64,000 nucleotides of DNA from Imbricaverruca yamaguchii (lineage: Eukaryota; Arthropoda; Thecostraca; Neoverrucidae): NCBI GenBank assembly GCA_034440575.1, contig JAOTOL010001457.1:495001-559000 (forward strand), written 5' to 3'. The notes beneath the pieces are model-generated. The model was not told the DNA's origin. It did not search any database and was given only the letters and a program-made list of their open reading frames with translations. Made by a program: the position numbers and the translations under genes. Positions 11,287-21,643 of the stretch are shown here, piece by piece (positions within the stretch are counted from its first letter, which is position 1; each line of letters opens with the position of its first letter).

Positions 11287-11305
11287 AATCCCACCGCTGC
11301 CACCA
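11287..11305 (-). promoter_or_regulatory. Primer-binding site complementary to a tRNA-Leu 3' end
   Basis: The plus strand reads AATCCCACCGCTGCCACCA, one base from the LTR. From general knowledge of tRNA sequences this equals the 3' terminus of animal tRNA-Leu including CCA, so the minus strand would anneal that tRNA to prime first-strand synthesis. Confidence 0.82.
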
Positions 11306-11619
11306 GTGTAAGGCTCCGATGCTTAGGGCTCCGTGGGTAGGCTCCGATCCTCGACTCCGGGCTTCAGCTCCTGTATTCGCTACACAATCACGAAATCTGT
11401 CACGGCTGGTCGCAGCCGGACAGCGCACCGTACCGACTACCTCGCACCATCGCGTCCTGGTTTTAGTTTTTGTTGTGTTGGGCACTTCGGCCTCCTCAGG
11501 CCATTTCGTGCCATTAATGAGAAATGTAGATTATGTTATGCGATATAATTCAACTCATAAATCTCGGAACAGGTTCGTGTTGCATAGAAAAATGAAAAGT
11601 AATGATGAGAAATGGATGA

Positions 11620-12399
11620 TCATCCCCCAATAATGTTGGTAGAGTGAAGGGAATTTTGTGTGTATGGCAAAAATCTGTAAGTATTTTTCGAGGGACACGG
11701 TTTTTGACAATTAAGGATAATGAGTGGAACTGTAAGATGGGTGTTGCATGATGGGCATGAAGGTCGAGGTGAAGCAGTGTATATATTTCGATGTGTAAGA
11801 AAAGTATGGCCGATACGTAAACGTGAAAAGACTTTCTTCGTGTCGTTTTGTTTTTTTTGGTATGATGTGATCCAGGTATCTACGATAGTTTTAATGAAAC
11901 AATTGTGTATGATTTGTGTTTTGTGTCCAGTTTTCTTTCCAAAAACGCCGTGTGTTCTGTTGTATTGATGATTTAATGCTTTCAAAATTTGGTTGAATTT
12001 CTGTGATGTTTTCGAGGTGCAGTGATGCTTTGGCTAATTTGTCAGTTACTTCGTTTCCTGGGATGCCGCAGTGACTGGGCACCCACAGGAAACGGACCTT
12101 CACGCCCATCAGATAGATTGTTTGAAGGTTATCGTAGATGGAAATATGGCAATGGTGTGAAAAAGAAAGTGAAGAAAACGATTGAAGAACAGATTTGGAA
12201 TCGGAACAGATGACGACACTGCGTATGGGACGATTAATTGAACAGTTGTAGACATAACGAAGGGCAACGAGAATGGAGTGCAATTCTGCGATGAAAATGG
12301 AGGTTCCAATTGGTAGGCGATGCTGTTTTGTGTGTTTGAAACTATGGCATTCCCAGCGAGATTGGCGTCTTTTGATCCGTCGGTAAAAATATAATGCAT
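11620..12399 (-). pseudogene. NLR-B ORF2, RNase H and C-terminal cysteine domain
   Basis: RNase H removes the RNA template after first-strand synthesis. On the minus strand the catalytic series is visible across two frames: YIFTDGSKDANLAGN (first Asp), the AELHSILVALRY region (Glu), VICSDSKSVLQS (second Asp), and FLWVPSHCGIPGNEVTDKLA (His and last Asp). After it come FSRLRIGHTFLTHRN and CPSCNTHLTVPLIILNC, the terminal zinc-binding motif typical of this group. A frameshift lies near 12283-12300. The frame ends close to the A-rich tail. Confidence 0.82.
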
Positions 12400-14451
12400 A
12401 TGGCGATGAGAGCGAAAAGGTGAAATTTTTGTTTGGCGTATTCAGGAAAAAGTTGTGATTTTGTAGTGGTGGCGAGATAAAAAATATGTCGATCTGTCAT
12501 CTGCCGCGGTGGTGTAGCTGGTAGAGGAAGAGGGGCAATATGTGGAATATTGTATTGGAGTTGTGTAGAATATGTTTTGATGCGTGAAGCTATGGTAAGG
12601 CCGGTTGGCTTTTCGGCGGGACCTAAATAGTTGTGGTGTAAATTTGGGAGAACTTGTAATGATGCATGTGTGGGATGATGTTCTTTCAATTGAATTTTTG
12701 CGACATACCTAAGTGTTTGTTCCATTCTTCGGATGTTTAATGGTGAAATTCCTGCTTCTATGTGTAGAGAATTAATTGGAGAAGTTGTCATTGCGCCAAG
12801 TGCGATACGGAAAAATTTGTTTTCAATGGTATCTATAATTTTTAAAGATGATGCGCTGGCACCGGAATATACTACGGATCCATATTCTATTATGGGTAGA
12901 ACTAGTGATGAAGTGATGAAGAGGTGATGCATCGAAATAAATTGAGTCGGTGAAAACACTTGTTCCGGATATGTTCGAAGCGTTTATGATTTGAAAGTCT
13001 GCGGTCTAAAATGATGCCTAGAAATTTAAATGAAGTTACAAAAGGTATGTGGCTGTCCTCGAGGTGAAGCGGTGCGTCTGGGGTTGGGCAGTGAGTCGAT
13101 TTACTAAATCTCAATGTTGCTGATTTAGTGGCACCAAAAATGAAAACGTGCTTCAATGACCATTCGTGTATTCTGTGAAGTGCGTTTTGTAAGCGAAATA
13201 AGCATTGGTCATCATTTTTTTCCGGAGCACCAAATTGCACCATCATCTGCAAAAAGTGAATATGATATATTTGGAGGCATGTCATCGAAAAGATCATTGA
13301 TGATAATGTTAAATAGTACTGGTGAAAGACAGCTTCCCTGTGGTTGGCCGTTCTGGAGAAAATGTAGATCGGAAATGGCTGACCGGCACCTGATGCTGAA
13401 TTGTCGAAAACCAGATAAAAACCTACTAAATAATGTGCTAAATGTCCTTTTATACCGAGTTGTTGAATTTTGAATAGTAATGCGGGTTTGAAAACCATAT
13501 CGTATGCCTCGCTTATGCCTAGAAATACTGCAACTGCGTGTTCATGTTTTGTGCAACCTAGGCGAATGTCAGTCTCTAATCGAATTAGATGATCTATTGT
13601 GCTGCGTCCTCGTCGAAAACCACATTGAAATGGAGACAGTAGGGAATTTGTTTCCAGGTGCCATGTCAGCCTTTTAGTAACCATTCGTTCAAAACGTTTT
13701 CCTAAACAACTAGTGAGTGCAATTGGTCGAAAATTATTTGGGTTACTATAGTCTTTACCGGGTTTTGGAATTCGGATGATAGCTTTTTTCCATGTTTCAG
13801 GAAATATGTGATTTGACCATATGACTTAAATGTGCATCTTGCATCTGTGCATCCAAAAAATGCATCTTGTAATTTGTCAGGCCCTACTGAAGTGCTCCCG
13901 GCGGAAGAAATGGCATTCTCCAGTTCAGAAAGATGAAAAGAAGCATTGTAGTGCTCAGTATTGTCGGAATGAAAGAGATACATATGAAAAGTGCGTTGTG
14001 CATGTTCTAAGAAATGTGGACGGTAGTTCTCATCAGAGCTATCGTGGGCTAGTGTATCAGCTGTGGTATTTACTATGGTTTGTGGGTCTGTAATGGCGAG
14101 ATTGTGTATTTTGAGGGCCGGTAGAGATTTAAAAGGGGAGAGTCCGGACAAACGTCGGATTAATTGCCATATTTTACTTGAAGGTGTTTCAAAGGTGAGC
14201 TGCTGTAAAAATGAGGACCGTGAACGGCGCTTCGTATTGCGGATGATGCGGCGGGATCTCGCACGTTCACGGTTACGGGTGATTAAACATTCTTGATCGG
14301 GATGTCGTAAATACTTCCGAAATGCTCTTTTTCTCACTGCAATGGCTTTGGAAATTTCCTCACACCACCATGGAACTGGTTTCCTTTTTGTGAATTTTTT
14401 TGTAAGTGGAATAGTTGCGGAGGCTGCTTCCATAAATGTATTTGTAAGCAA
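12342..14451 (-). pseudogene. NLR-B ORF2, reverse transcriptase, frameshifted
   Basis: From 14451 the linker reads KPVPWWCEEISKAIAVRKRA. The fingers follow, then HGF-type motif SPFQCGFRRGRSTIDHLIRL. Motif A is FLGISEAYDMV, where the usual catalytic aspartate has become Gly or shifted. The FADDGAIW active site appears only in a neighbouring frame near 13255, because of a frameshift. Thumb motifs FKFLGIILDRRLSNHKRF and LPIIEYGSVVYSGAS follow, the latter in the 12959-12342 frame. At least three frame changes separate these blocks, so the protein is not made. Confidence 0.82.
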
Positions 14452-14644
14452 GTTGATGTTTTCGACGGGAGAAATATTCGGGTTGTATTAATTATATGAA
14501 AGTTCCTGAAATTTGGTCCAATCTGCTTTATAAATTGTCCAGCATGGGATAAAACTGGGTGTGGTATCAGCCGTAGTCGAAAACGTTGGTGTTAACTTGA
14601 TTGGATAATGATCACTATCGTGAATGTCTGTGTCTACCGTCCAA

Positions 14645-15329
14645 TCAAAATCGTTGGCTAGAACCGGAGAACAAATAGCTAATTCTATTGCAGTTTCTAT
14701 GTTGTGTCAGAGATGAAAAAAAAGTTGGCTCTCCAATGTTCAACAATACCAAATTGTGTACGTCTAAAAAATGTTGAATAATGCTTCCACGAGTATCTGG
14801 CTGTGTACGTTTTTTATCCCACGCTGGACTATGGGCGTTGAAATCGCCAAGTAAAATGAACGGGTGTTTGAAATGTGCTACGAGGTTGTCTAATTGTGTC
14901 AATATGTTTGTGTTATCTGTAGAAGGTGGAATATATAACGAACATTCATCTATGTTTTTACCATGAACGCGCAAGGTACACGCTACGACTTGTAAAGGAG
15001 AATTAAGTGGAAGTTGTTTATGTGTGTAATCATTGTTGATGTAAAGGGCGTTACATCCACTCCGGTGTAGTCCAAGGACGTTATCGTGGCGGTACAGTGA
15101 ATAATTGTAAATGTTGAAGTTATACTGATCGGTGGGCAAAAACCATGTTTCTTGAAGCGCGATGAGAATTGGAGTTAAGATGTTTAAAAAAAGCTTTCAT
15201 TTCGGCCCATTTAGAGATTAAGCTACGACAATTCCATTGCAGAAGTGTAGACATTGGAAATAAAAGTTTTAATGCTTGTCTGCACCTATCGGTGCTTGTC
15301 GGAGCCAGGAGTGCAGCTCCGGTTGGCAT
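14645..15329 (-). pseudogene. NLR-B ORF2, APE endonuclease
   Basis: The N-terminal strand motif LLQWNCRSLISKWAEMKAFF lies at 15250-15170. It is followed, after a frame change, by TDQYNFNIYNYSLYRHDN, the tyrosine motif CSLYIPPSTDN, LLGDFNAHSPAWDKK with the catalytic GDFNAH, and TFFSSLTQHRN. The SDH motif should follow but lies in a damaged region (14450-14640). Length and motif order are normal for the family. Confidence 0.82.
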
Positions 15330-15699
15330 GTGGGCTGGGTGCGATCCGCCCCAGCGGATCCACCTGAACCACCCGGCCGACCGGTGACCTTGGCAAGGTC
15401 ACGGCGGCCGGTCACTGCCGCGGGGGATGTACGCCTGCTGGGTTGAGTCGGTCGGGTCACGTGGCCGCCGGCCGGCGCTGGACGCGTCGGACTCTGTCGG
15501 CGGCCCACCGAGGTGGAACGCATTTCCTCTGTAGCCGAATGGCAGCGGTTTCTGGGATTTCTTGAAGTTGCTTGGGACTGCGGACCTGGAGTGGTCTTTG
15601 TGTTGGGAGCATTGGTTTTTTGTGTCTGTGTGGTCGGCGGTGTCAGTTTCTTGAGTGGAGCTAAGCCGGGGATCACGTCAGTTTGGATAGAAGTAGAAC

Positions 15700-16830
15700 T
15701 AGTGATCACGTGACGTGTGGGCGGAGTAACAGTGACAGCCTGGACATATGTTTTGCTCGACGGGGTGGTGGTCTCGACTGACCGACGGGCCTGGGGGTAC
15801 TACACACCAGTCGTGGCCTTGATAGCGCAGACCTTCTCCTTGCGCCAAACTGGACAGAGCGGTGATGTGGTTAGGTGGTCGGATGTGTGACAGTTGAAAC
15901 ATTGGGCAGGCTTGGAGCAGGTGGAGTCCGGATGAGGTGGTTCACCATACTTTGGGCAGCGGGCTGTTTGGCGACAATTCTAACTGCCATGACCAAAGCG
16001 CTGGCAATTGAAGCAGCGGAGATGATTTGGGATGAAGACAGATTTGGTAGCGAAGGTATCCGGCGATGAAGGTTTTGGGAAGAGTGGTATAATTAAAAGT
16101 AAGGACAAGGAGGCTCGTGTCTCGTTTCTGGCCGTCTTTAAAGGAAGTGATGCGGCGGACGTAGGTCACCCCCTCCGGCCTGAGCTCCGCCTGAAGGTCT
16201 TCCTCGGACATAAAGCGGAGCTCCGGCGCGAAGACGGTGCCCTTGGAGGTGTTGCGGTTTGAATGGAAAGTGACTGACGGATTTCCCACAAAATGTGGTG
16301 GTACGGAGGAGGGCTTTGGTCTGGGCTCGGGTTTCGGTCTTGATAACGAGGGTTCCGTTGGCTGGGGCTTCAATGTCTGGATTGGCCAAGGAGCAGATGG
16401 CAAGGAGCTGTTTAGTCGGCCAGAAAACATTCACACGACGAAAGGAGACAGATTCCTCGACAGGCTTGACTACTACGTACGGGCCAGCACTGTCGAGGTA
16501 GGGTTCGGTGGGTTGGATGGGTTCATGTGAAGAGGGTGTGGTCTGGTTCGAGCAAGGGTCAGCGGCGTGAAGAGTGATGGTCTGGCCTGGGTTTCGAGGC
16601 GAGGTCGTGGTCTTGGGACGGGCAGGGGTCGGCGAGGAGCAGAGGGCTTCCATGGCGTCGTCCAAAGCGATATTTCGGCGCGGGTCATCGACGGGTTGGC
16701 TAAGTGAAGGAGCATCAGTGGCCGAGTCCGGGGTCGAGCGATGGCCAGCAGGTGTGGTCAGTGGAGGGGGTTCTGAATCGGAGTCCGGTGGCGAGCTGGG
16801 GTCAGTGTCCTTCTTGCGTTTCTTCCCCAT
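15700..16830 (-). pseudogene. NLR-B ORF1, gag-like protein with CCHC knuckles, frameshifted
   Basis: The start is MGKKRKKDTDPSSPPDSDSE at 16830. A proline- and serine-rich region follows, then an RRM-like stretch (VKPVEESVSFRRVNVFWPTK, KTETRAQTKALL). After a frameshift near 16300 the frame reads TVFAPELRFMSEEDLQAELR and FIAGYLRYQI. After further shifts come zinc-knuckle motifs (CFNCQRFGHG, CFNCHTSDH) and the conserved tail PVWRKEKVCAIKATTGV near 15810. Such ORF1 proteins coat element RNA. The break points mean no full-length protein. Confidence 0.8.
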
Positions 16831-16920
16831 CGCGGGGAAAGAAACCCTACCTAATGTAATCTAAACAAACAAGAACACCAACACAGGCAAAGGAAGTACG
16901 GCGTGGAAAATTGTGGGGGG

Positions 16921-17079
16921 TGACGGGTGTCACCCAAAGAAACGAAAGAAAAGAGTGACGGTGTCACCCCAAGAAACGACAGCAAAGAGTGACGGGTGTC
17001 ACCCCTAGAAACGAAAGAAAAGGGTGACGGATGTCACCCCCAGAAAGAAAGAAAAGAGTGACGGGTGTCACGAAAAAAG
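16921..17079 (-). repeat. 35-bp tandem repeat in the NLR-B leader
   Basis: About 4.6 units of TGACGGGTGTCACCCC plus AGAAACGAAAGAAAAGAG, 34-35 bp each. Each unit contains an imperfect palindrome, TGACGGGTGTCA. The array lies between the element 5' end and ORF1, where tandem monomers act as promoters in some LINEs; that role is inference here. Confidence 0.9.
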
Positions 17080-17386
17080 AAATACTGGCTGACTCCGGGT
17101 ACTCACAAGCGGAAGCGACCTGCGGGAGCGAGGCACGCAAAACAACTGGTCGCGTCCTGAGTCCGACCTCCGCTCCTCCGCCAAGGCGACCGAGGTCACC
17201 ACCGAATGGCCCAGGGCGAGCCACCGCAGAGGTGCACCCAGTGCAGCAGCACGCACGCACAACACGTGACGCCTTCTCCACCGCCGGCCGCACCCACACC
17301 GCTGCTGCTGCCCTTGTGCGAGCCTGGTCCTCATGGCGCATACCGCCGAGTACGGGCGGAGGTAGGCGCGCCACATCCCCATTACG

Positions 17387-18392
17387 TATGTATGGGGGAA
17401 AACCAATGCCTGAACCAGTAACTTAGTCGTTTCTGGGGGGATTTTGTGCCGTAATTTTGACAGCCCGACGACAAAACAGTAGCAGGGCGAGTTACTTGGG
17501 ATATCTGTTTTTCCCATGACAAAGCTGAATCTACAGATGCCGATAATTTTGGTGTGGGGCCAGGGCTTGATTTCGTTGTCCCCAAATGTGATAGAGAAGT
17601 TTTCGCCAAGTTTCAGACGCCGAGATTTTACAACTATTAGTTGCGTTTCGCTAGGGTTGATTTTGAGTCAATTTTTGGTAAACCAAGTTAGAGCCATACT
17701 CAAGGTGTGCTCTACTCGTTGTTTTAATACTTCCAAATTTTCCGGGGTGTCCGAGTCCAGAAATTACACGTCATCAGCGTAGGCGACCTGTTTTCTGTCT
17801 GAAGATGAGATCCAAGGTCGTTGGTGAAAATCAAATATAATTTTGGGCCACATAGAGAACCTTGAATCGCACCGTGGGTAACTGGTAGCGCCCCAACGGA
17901 GCTGCCCTGCATTTTCTGAGTTCCACCATGCGGCCAATCCCAAAACCAATGATCGTCAATGCCGTGCCAGCCCATCTTGTCTAACAGCCGACCGTGTTCC
18001 ACAGTGTCAAACGCACGAGACGTATGCGCTGCTAGGAGGGTCGCCAAACGACCACAGTCTATACTTGTTGACATAAAATTTACGGTCTCTAACATTGCTA
18101 CTTCCTTAGAATGCCGATTTCTAAAACCGTGCTGATTTGGGCACAAAATATGCTTGCCTTTCAAATGCGTGGAAAGCTGGAGACAAGCCAATTTTTGGCA
18201 AATCTTGCCGACAACGCTCAATACCGATATGGGTCTAAAATTCCCTGGGTCGCTACGATCGCCCTTCTCATACAGCGGCAAAACGCTCGCCTTCTTCCAT
18301 CCGGCTGGAACGTCACTAGTGCGCAGTGTACTATTCACTACGTGCAGCAAATGCGGCCGTATTACGCTAGAGGTTATCCTCATAATGTATGA
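17387..18392 (-). pseudogene. NLR-K, 5' part: CR1-like RT fingers and palm
   Basis: The 219-codon minus-strand frame shows SDVPAGWKKASVLPLYEKGD, NFRPISVLSVVGKI, NQHGFRNRHSKEVAMLETVN, motif A damaged to SRAFDTVEH and GAIQGSLCGPKLYLIF. The active-site AYADDV appears in the neighbouring frame near 17775. Further down, frames read LGDNEIKPWP and SKLRHKIPPETTKLLVQALV, which is interrupted by LTR-1 and resumes at 9313. No endonuclease is found upstream, so the copy is 5' truncated at about 18392. Confidence 0.8.
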
Positions 18393-20439
18393 CTGTTACA
18401 TTTCATCTGACCGTCTTCTTGAAGTTGTGCAGATATTTCTCGAAACTATTGCATTTTATAGAGCTTTTGTTTGCGTCATTTCATCAGAATCATTAAATGG
18501 TTTAATGATTCTGATGAAGTGTCTGCACGAGAGCTCAATGCTTATAAAATATGACACTTTTTGGAAATATCCTTACAATTACAAGGACGTGGTCAGGTTA
18601 AATGTAACAGTAATGCAATATTGGATGCCTCAGAACAAATCCAAATTATGAATAGGAACACTTCCAAAATAACAATAAAATAATATAAAAAGCCCAACCG
18701 AAACTTCTGGTTTGCTTTATGGAGAAAAAACATGTAATTAATGTCATCTTCTGGATGATGTCATCTTCTGAATCGCTACCACAATATCCTCATATTTGGA
18801 AATTAATTGTAAAAGGAACTTTGTTAATTTAGAAGAAAAAACTCGGCACTAACCAAACCTGGCCTGCATTTTTTGCTTTACAGAGGCAAAACATGTGATT
18901 AGGTCATCTCATGAATGATGCAAGCCATAGTAATGCAGTGTATTGTAAAGGATTAACATGTAAATATGCTCGGGATGTTTTCTTCTGAAGGCCACCATGA
19001 CCAGTCATGGGTAACATTCCACAACTTGAAAATACAGGTAGGATTTTGGAACTAAATTCGGATTTGATTGTGTAGTGACCAGCAAGATATGCCTGGGGGC
19101 CAATTATGAACTGTCCTGCAATTCATGCACTTCCTAAAGTTTTGAAATGGTAGAAGTGGAAGAGTCTGAGGAGGAACGGAGACGAACGGATGGGTCCGGT
19201 GATTAACTGGGTGGGTTGATGAGTAAAGGTGGGGTCTTGGGAGAAACAGGACAATCCGGACAGCAGTGCAGTAGTATGAATATGAATGGAACAGTCTTGT
19301 GACACAGGCCCGACCGTTTGTTGAAGGTTTCATGAAGGTCAATCGAACTGTTTCCGGGATTGGTTATGTTTGTAAGCCAAAAATCCAGTTTTCCGACGAT
19401 TTGGTGACCTTTAGTCCCAGCTCAGGAAGTCCTAGCAATATACATTTTGTCAAGCTTTTTCGAAGATCGATCGAGCAGTTGTTGACATTCGCAAAGTCTG
19501 AAAGACGGTATCTGCATATGAGGTACGTGAGATGGAGTCTATTTTTAGACCAATCCACCAGTAATCCTAAGTCTGTCACACTATCATCCTCTCAGTAAGA
19601 GGATCCCAGCCTAATCGCCTTACGCGTCACATTTACACTCATGAACCCCGGAAGAAATGCTCGGTGGCGTGGTGGCCTTGTCTGGCATATCCTGCGCATG
19701 CGGAAATCGGTGACGCATCATGCGGGATTTAGAAGTTTGGCGGACGCGCCAGTAAGTGCTGACGTACTCGGGCGAACCTAAGAGTTAGCTTTGAACACGG
19801 TTGAGCGACTTGGTCCAGTCAACCACCGCGTTTTGATCCTTACTGGGTGAATTGTTTGAAGTGCACGGAATCCATTAAGTAAGCACTCGCGCTGTAAGTG
19901 CTTACATGCACTGCAAGTAAGCACTCGTTGGCGAACATAGTTTTAGACGACCTGCAGATCCATTATAGTCCATAGCCAGATAATTTGGTAGGCACATATT
20001 TTGTTTTAATCCTCATCCAAGGAGATATACTCTCCCCAAGCTCCACCCCACAATAACGTTTCCTCGTGAACAATGGAAAACGAAGCGTGATGTCCGTCTT
20101 TGGCATGGCATATGGTAACTCACATGTGGATCGTTTGGTGGCAAAACATCCGGTCAGGATATCAAAATACGGCACATCTCTGGAGGCGTGCTTGGTGCGT
20201 TTGTGTTGCTATCGTAGTTCTGCATGAATCTCCACAGTTCTATAGTTATTCTATAGTTAATACGTGATTCTATAGTTAATAGTGCATGCCTTAACATTAG
20301 CGCCGCACGGAATCTCACACAACGCCATCGGATGGGGCAGATACGGTCTAACACCTCGGAAACTATTTAAGCTAGAAGTGCACAATTGTGTGGGCTGATT
20401 ACGGTGGTAGTGACCTCACTGCAGTCAATCAATATTCCG
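18393..20439. other. Non-coding stretch with small hairpins
   Basis: No gene recognised. An AT-rich part (18650-18960) resembles the TTAGG-containing repeats at 45-46 kb in composition. At 19874-19926 three GTAAGCACT or AGTGCTTAC blocks alternate in orientation and can form a 9-bp-arm hairpin. Confidence 0.5.
18480..18518. repeat. Perfect hairpin, 18-bp arms, 3-nt loop
   Basis: The arm TTCATCAGAATCATTAAA is followed by TGG and its exact reverse complement. The surroundings show no related repeats. Confidence 0.92.
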
Positions 20440-20599
20440 TACTACTCCCTTCGGAACTCCAATTTCTCCAGACTCCATGGGGGGATTCTATGGGTTTTCT
20501 ATGGGGGAACAAGTGGGAATAGCTTGAGGGAGTTTTGGGGCGGACAAATAGACAACTCCCGAAAATTCCCAGAAGGGAATACACTTTTATCTCAGTGCA

Positions 20600-21328
20600 C
20601 GCTCGTGCCCGTGACGGGGCTATGCCCTCGGTGTGGATAAGTCGGAGGATGTCTTTCTCCTTCCTCCACCGAGGACAAGTCCTTTCCCTGCTGCCGTGGT
20701 CCCCGACGCAGCCCACGCATTTCCGTGTTCTATTGCAATGGTTGGTGTTGTGTGGGCCGACACAGAGGCCACATGTGAGGTTTGTGTGATTGCAGCCCCC
20801 CTCGTGTGGCTATATCCTAGACAAAAGGAACAGCGACGAGGCCAGGGAGGGGTGCGCGTGGTGTTACTTTGTATGTGATGTGACCAGCTTTGACATGTGT
20901 GGGTTGTTGTTTGGATGTGAAAGGCAGGATGAGAATGTGAGTGTTTGGTTTGTTTGTGGGGGAAGGGGCCGGTATACCGATGAGATCCCCTGGCTCGCAA
21001 ATCTGCGAGCCAATCTCTCCTCAGGCATCCATTCTAACTCCCATGCGTGTATTATCCCCTGGGAGATGTTGCGGTGCGTGTCTGGTTTTATGGTGATCTG
21101 TTTGTTTGAGAGGTGTGTAATGTGCTCTAAGATGTTTGCGTCCGTGATGTTGCAGGCCTGGATCAAGAGTTCCCCATATTTTAATTGGCGTGCGTGTAGG
21201 GGAGCTTGTGTCTGACGGGTGATTTCAGTCTCCACCTTCCAGGGGTCAAGGCTGGTCATAGGTCGACCATCGACCCGGCGGCAGAGAAAGAAATCACCCG
21301 TCGGTTCGCCTGTTGTGGTGTTAGGCAT
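20600..21328 (-). pseudogene. NLR-C copy b, ORF1 (gag-like) fragment
   Basis: The start MPNTTTGEPTGDFFLCRRVD matches the ORF1 starts of C2 (24116) and C3 (28678). The frame continues KYGELLIQACNITDANILEH, NISQGIIHAWELEWMPEERL and SQGISSVYRPLPPQTNQT. After a stop and frame changes come the zinc-knuckle residues CSFCLGYSHTRGG and CGLCRP near 20800-20740. Similarity ends near 20600 and no ORF2 follows. It is preceded on its own strand by a leader (21540 to 21330) that abuts the minisatellite at 21541. Confidence 0.78.
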
Positions 21329-21540
21329 GATGCGTATGAGGGTTCAGTGCAGGTCTTGGGTTTGGTGGTGGAGTAAGAGACAAAGGAGTACACTTTACAA
21401 ATATCGGCGGTATTAGGGGGGGGGGGGTTGGCGGCAACGCCGGACCAACCTGAAGTGAAGTTGCAGTCCAGCAAAGATGGTAGTAAGGCAGAGATGATGG
21501 AGATGGCAGTGTAGGGTAGAGCTGGGAGTCCGTGGTGCAG

Positions 21541-21601
21541 AATAGTACATTTGCTTACGTACATCTGCCATACTTACATTTCTCCTTACGTACATTTGTC
21601 C
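21541..21601. repeat. 16-bp GTAC minisatellite, short array (D1)
   Basis: Four degenerate units of the TTACGTACATTTG type, the same repeat as at 27253-27870 and 34157-35098. On the minus strand the first about 85 bases from the palindrome match the array that follows C2, with one difference. Confidence 0.85.
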
Positions 21602-21643
21602 TACAATACAGAACTACAATTATAATTGTAGTTCTGTATTGTA
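21602..21643. repeat. 42-bp perfect palindrome at the NLR-C/D junction
   Basis: Twenty-base arms around a central AT. One arm is NLR-C coding sequence (ACAGAACTACAATT); the other is its inverted copy leading into the D array. The same junction occurs at 27236-27267. Confidence 0.93.

Larger units (their letters stand above)
11460..17149 (-). mobile_element. NLR-B: essentially full-length I/Jockey-type retrotransposon, 5.7 kb
   Basis: The perfect 10-bp target duplication TCGCGTCCTG lies at 11450-11459 and 17150-17159. On the minus strand the order is a leader with 35-bp repeats, gag-like ORF1 with CCHC knuckles, APE endonuclease, RT, RNase H, a C-terminal cysteine motif, and a short A-rich tail (CAACACAACAAAAACTAAAAC). 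It is complete in layout but carries several frameshifts. The RNase H domain and ORF1 type place it near the I/Jockey group. Confidence 0.88.
9314..17386 (-). mobile_element. LTR-1: internally deleted LTR retrotransposon, interrupted by NLR-B
   Basis: On the minus strand the order is 5' LTR (17386 to 11307, split by NLR-B), primer-binding site, about 1.6 kb of internal DNA, polypurine tract, and 3' LTR (9694 to 9314). Without NLR-B it is about 2.4 kb, too short for gag-pol. Only an integrase-like tail is recognisable, so it could move only with proteins from a relative. The LTR ends are TGTAAGG/CCTTACA. It lies inside the NLR-K RT gene. The flanks are AT-rich (ATATA, TATGT) and do not give a clear target duplication. 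Ty3/Gypsy is the likeliest class from the integrase tail. Confidence 0.85.
11307..17386 (-). repeat. LTR-1 5' LTR, split by NLR-B
   Basis: 11307-11459 corresponds to the outer part of the intact LTR and 17160-17386 to the rest, about 380 bp in all. NLR-B lies between, flanked by a duplicated TCGCGTCCTG. The terminal base has changed (ATTACG instead of TTACA). Confidence 0.85.

Noticed and set aside
16574..16864. Plus-strand frames opposite NLR-B ORF1
   Set aside because: Shadows of the proline- and serine-rich minus-strand ORF1.
19364..19579. Possible RT thumb remnant (DLGLLVDWSK) on the minus strand
   Set aside because: Only one short motif resembles the DLGVLVD thumb sequence. Flanking frames do not continue as RT, so the match is too weak to annotate.
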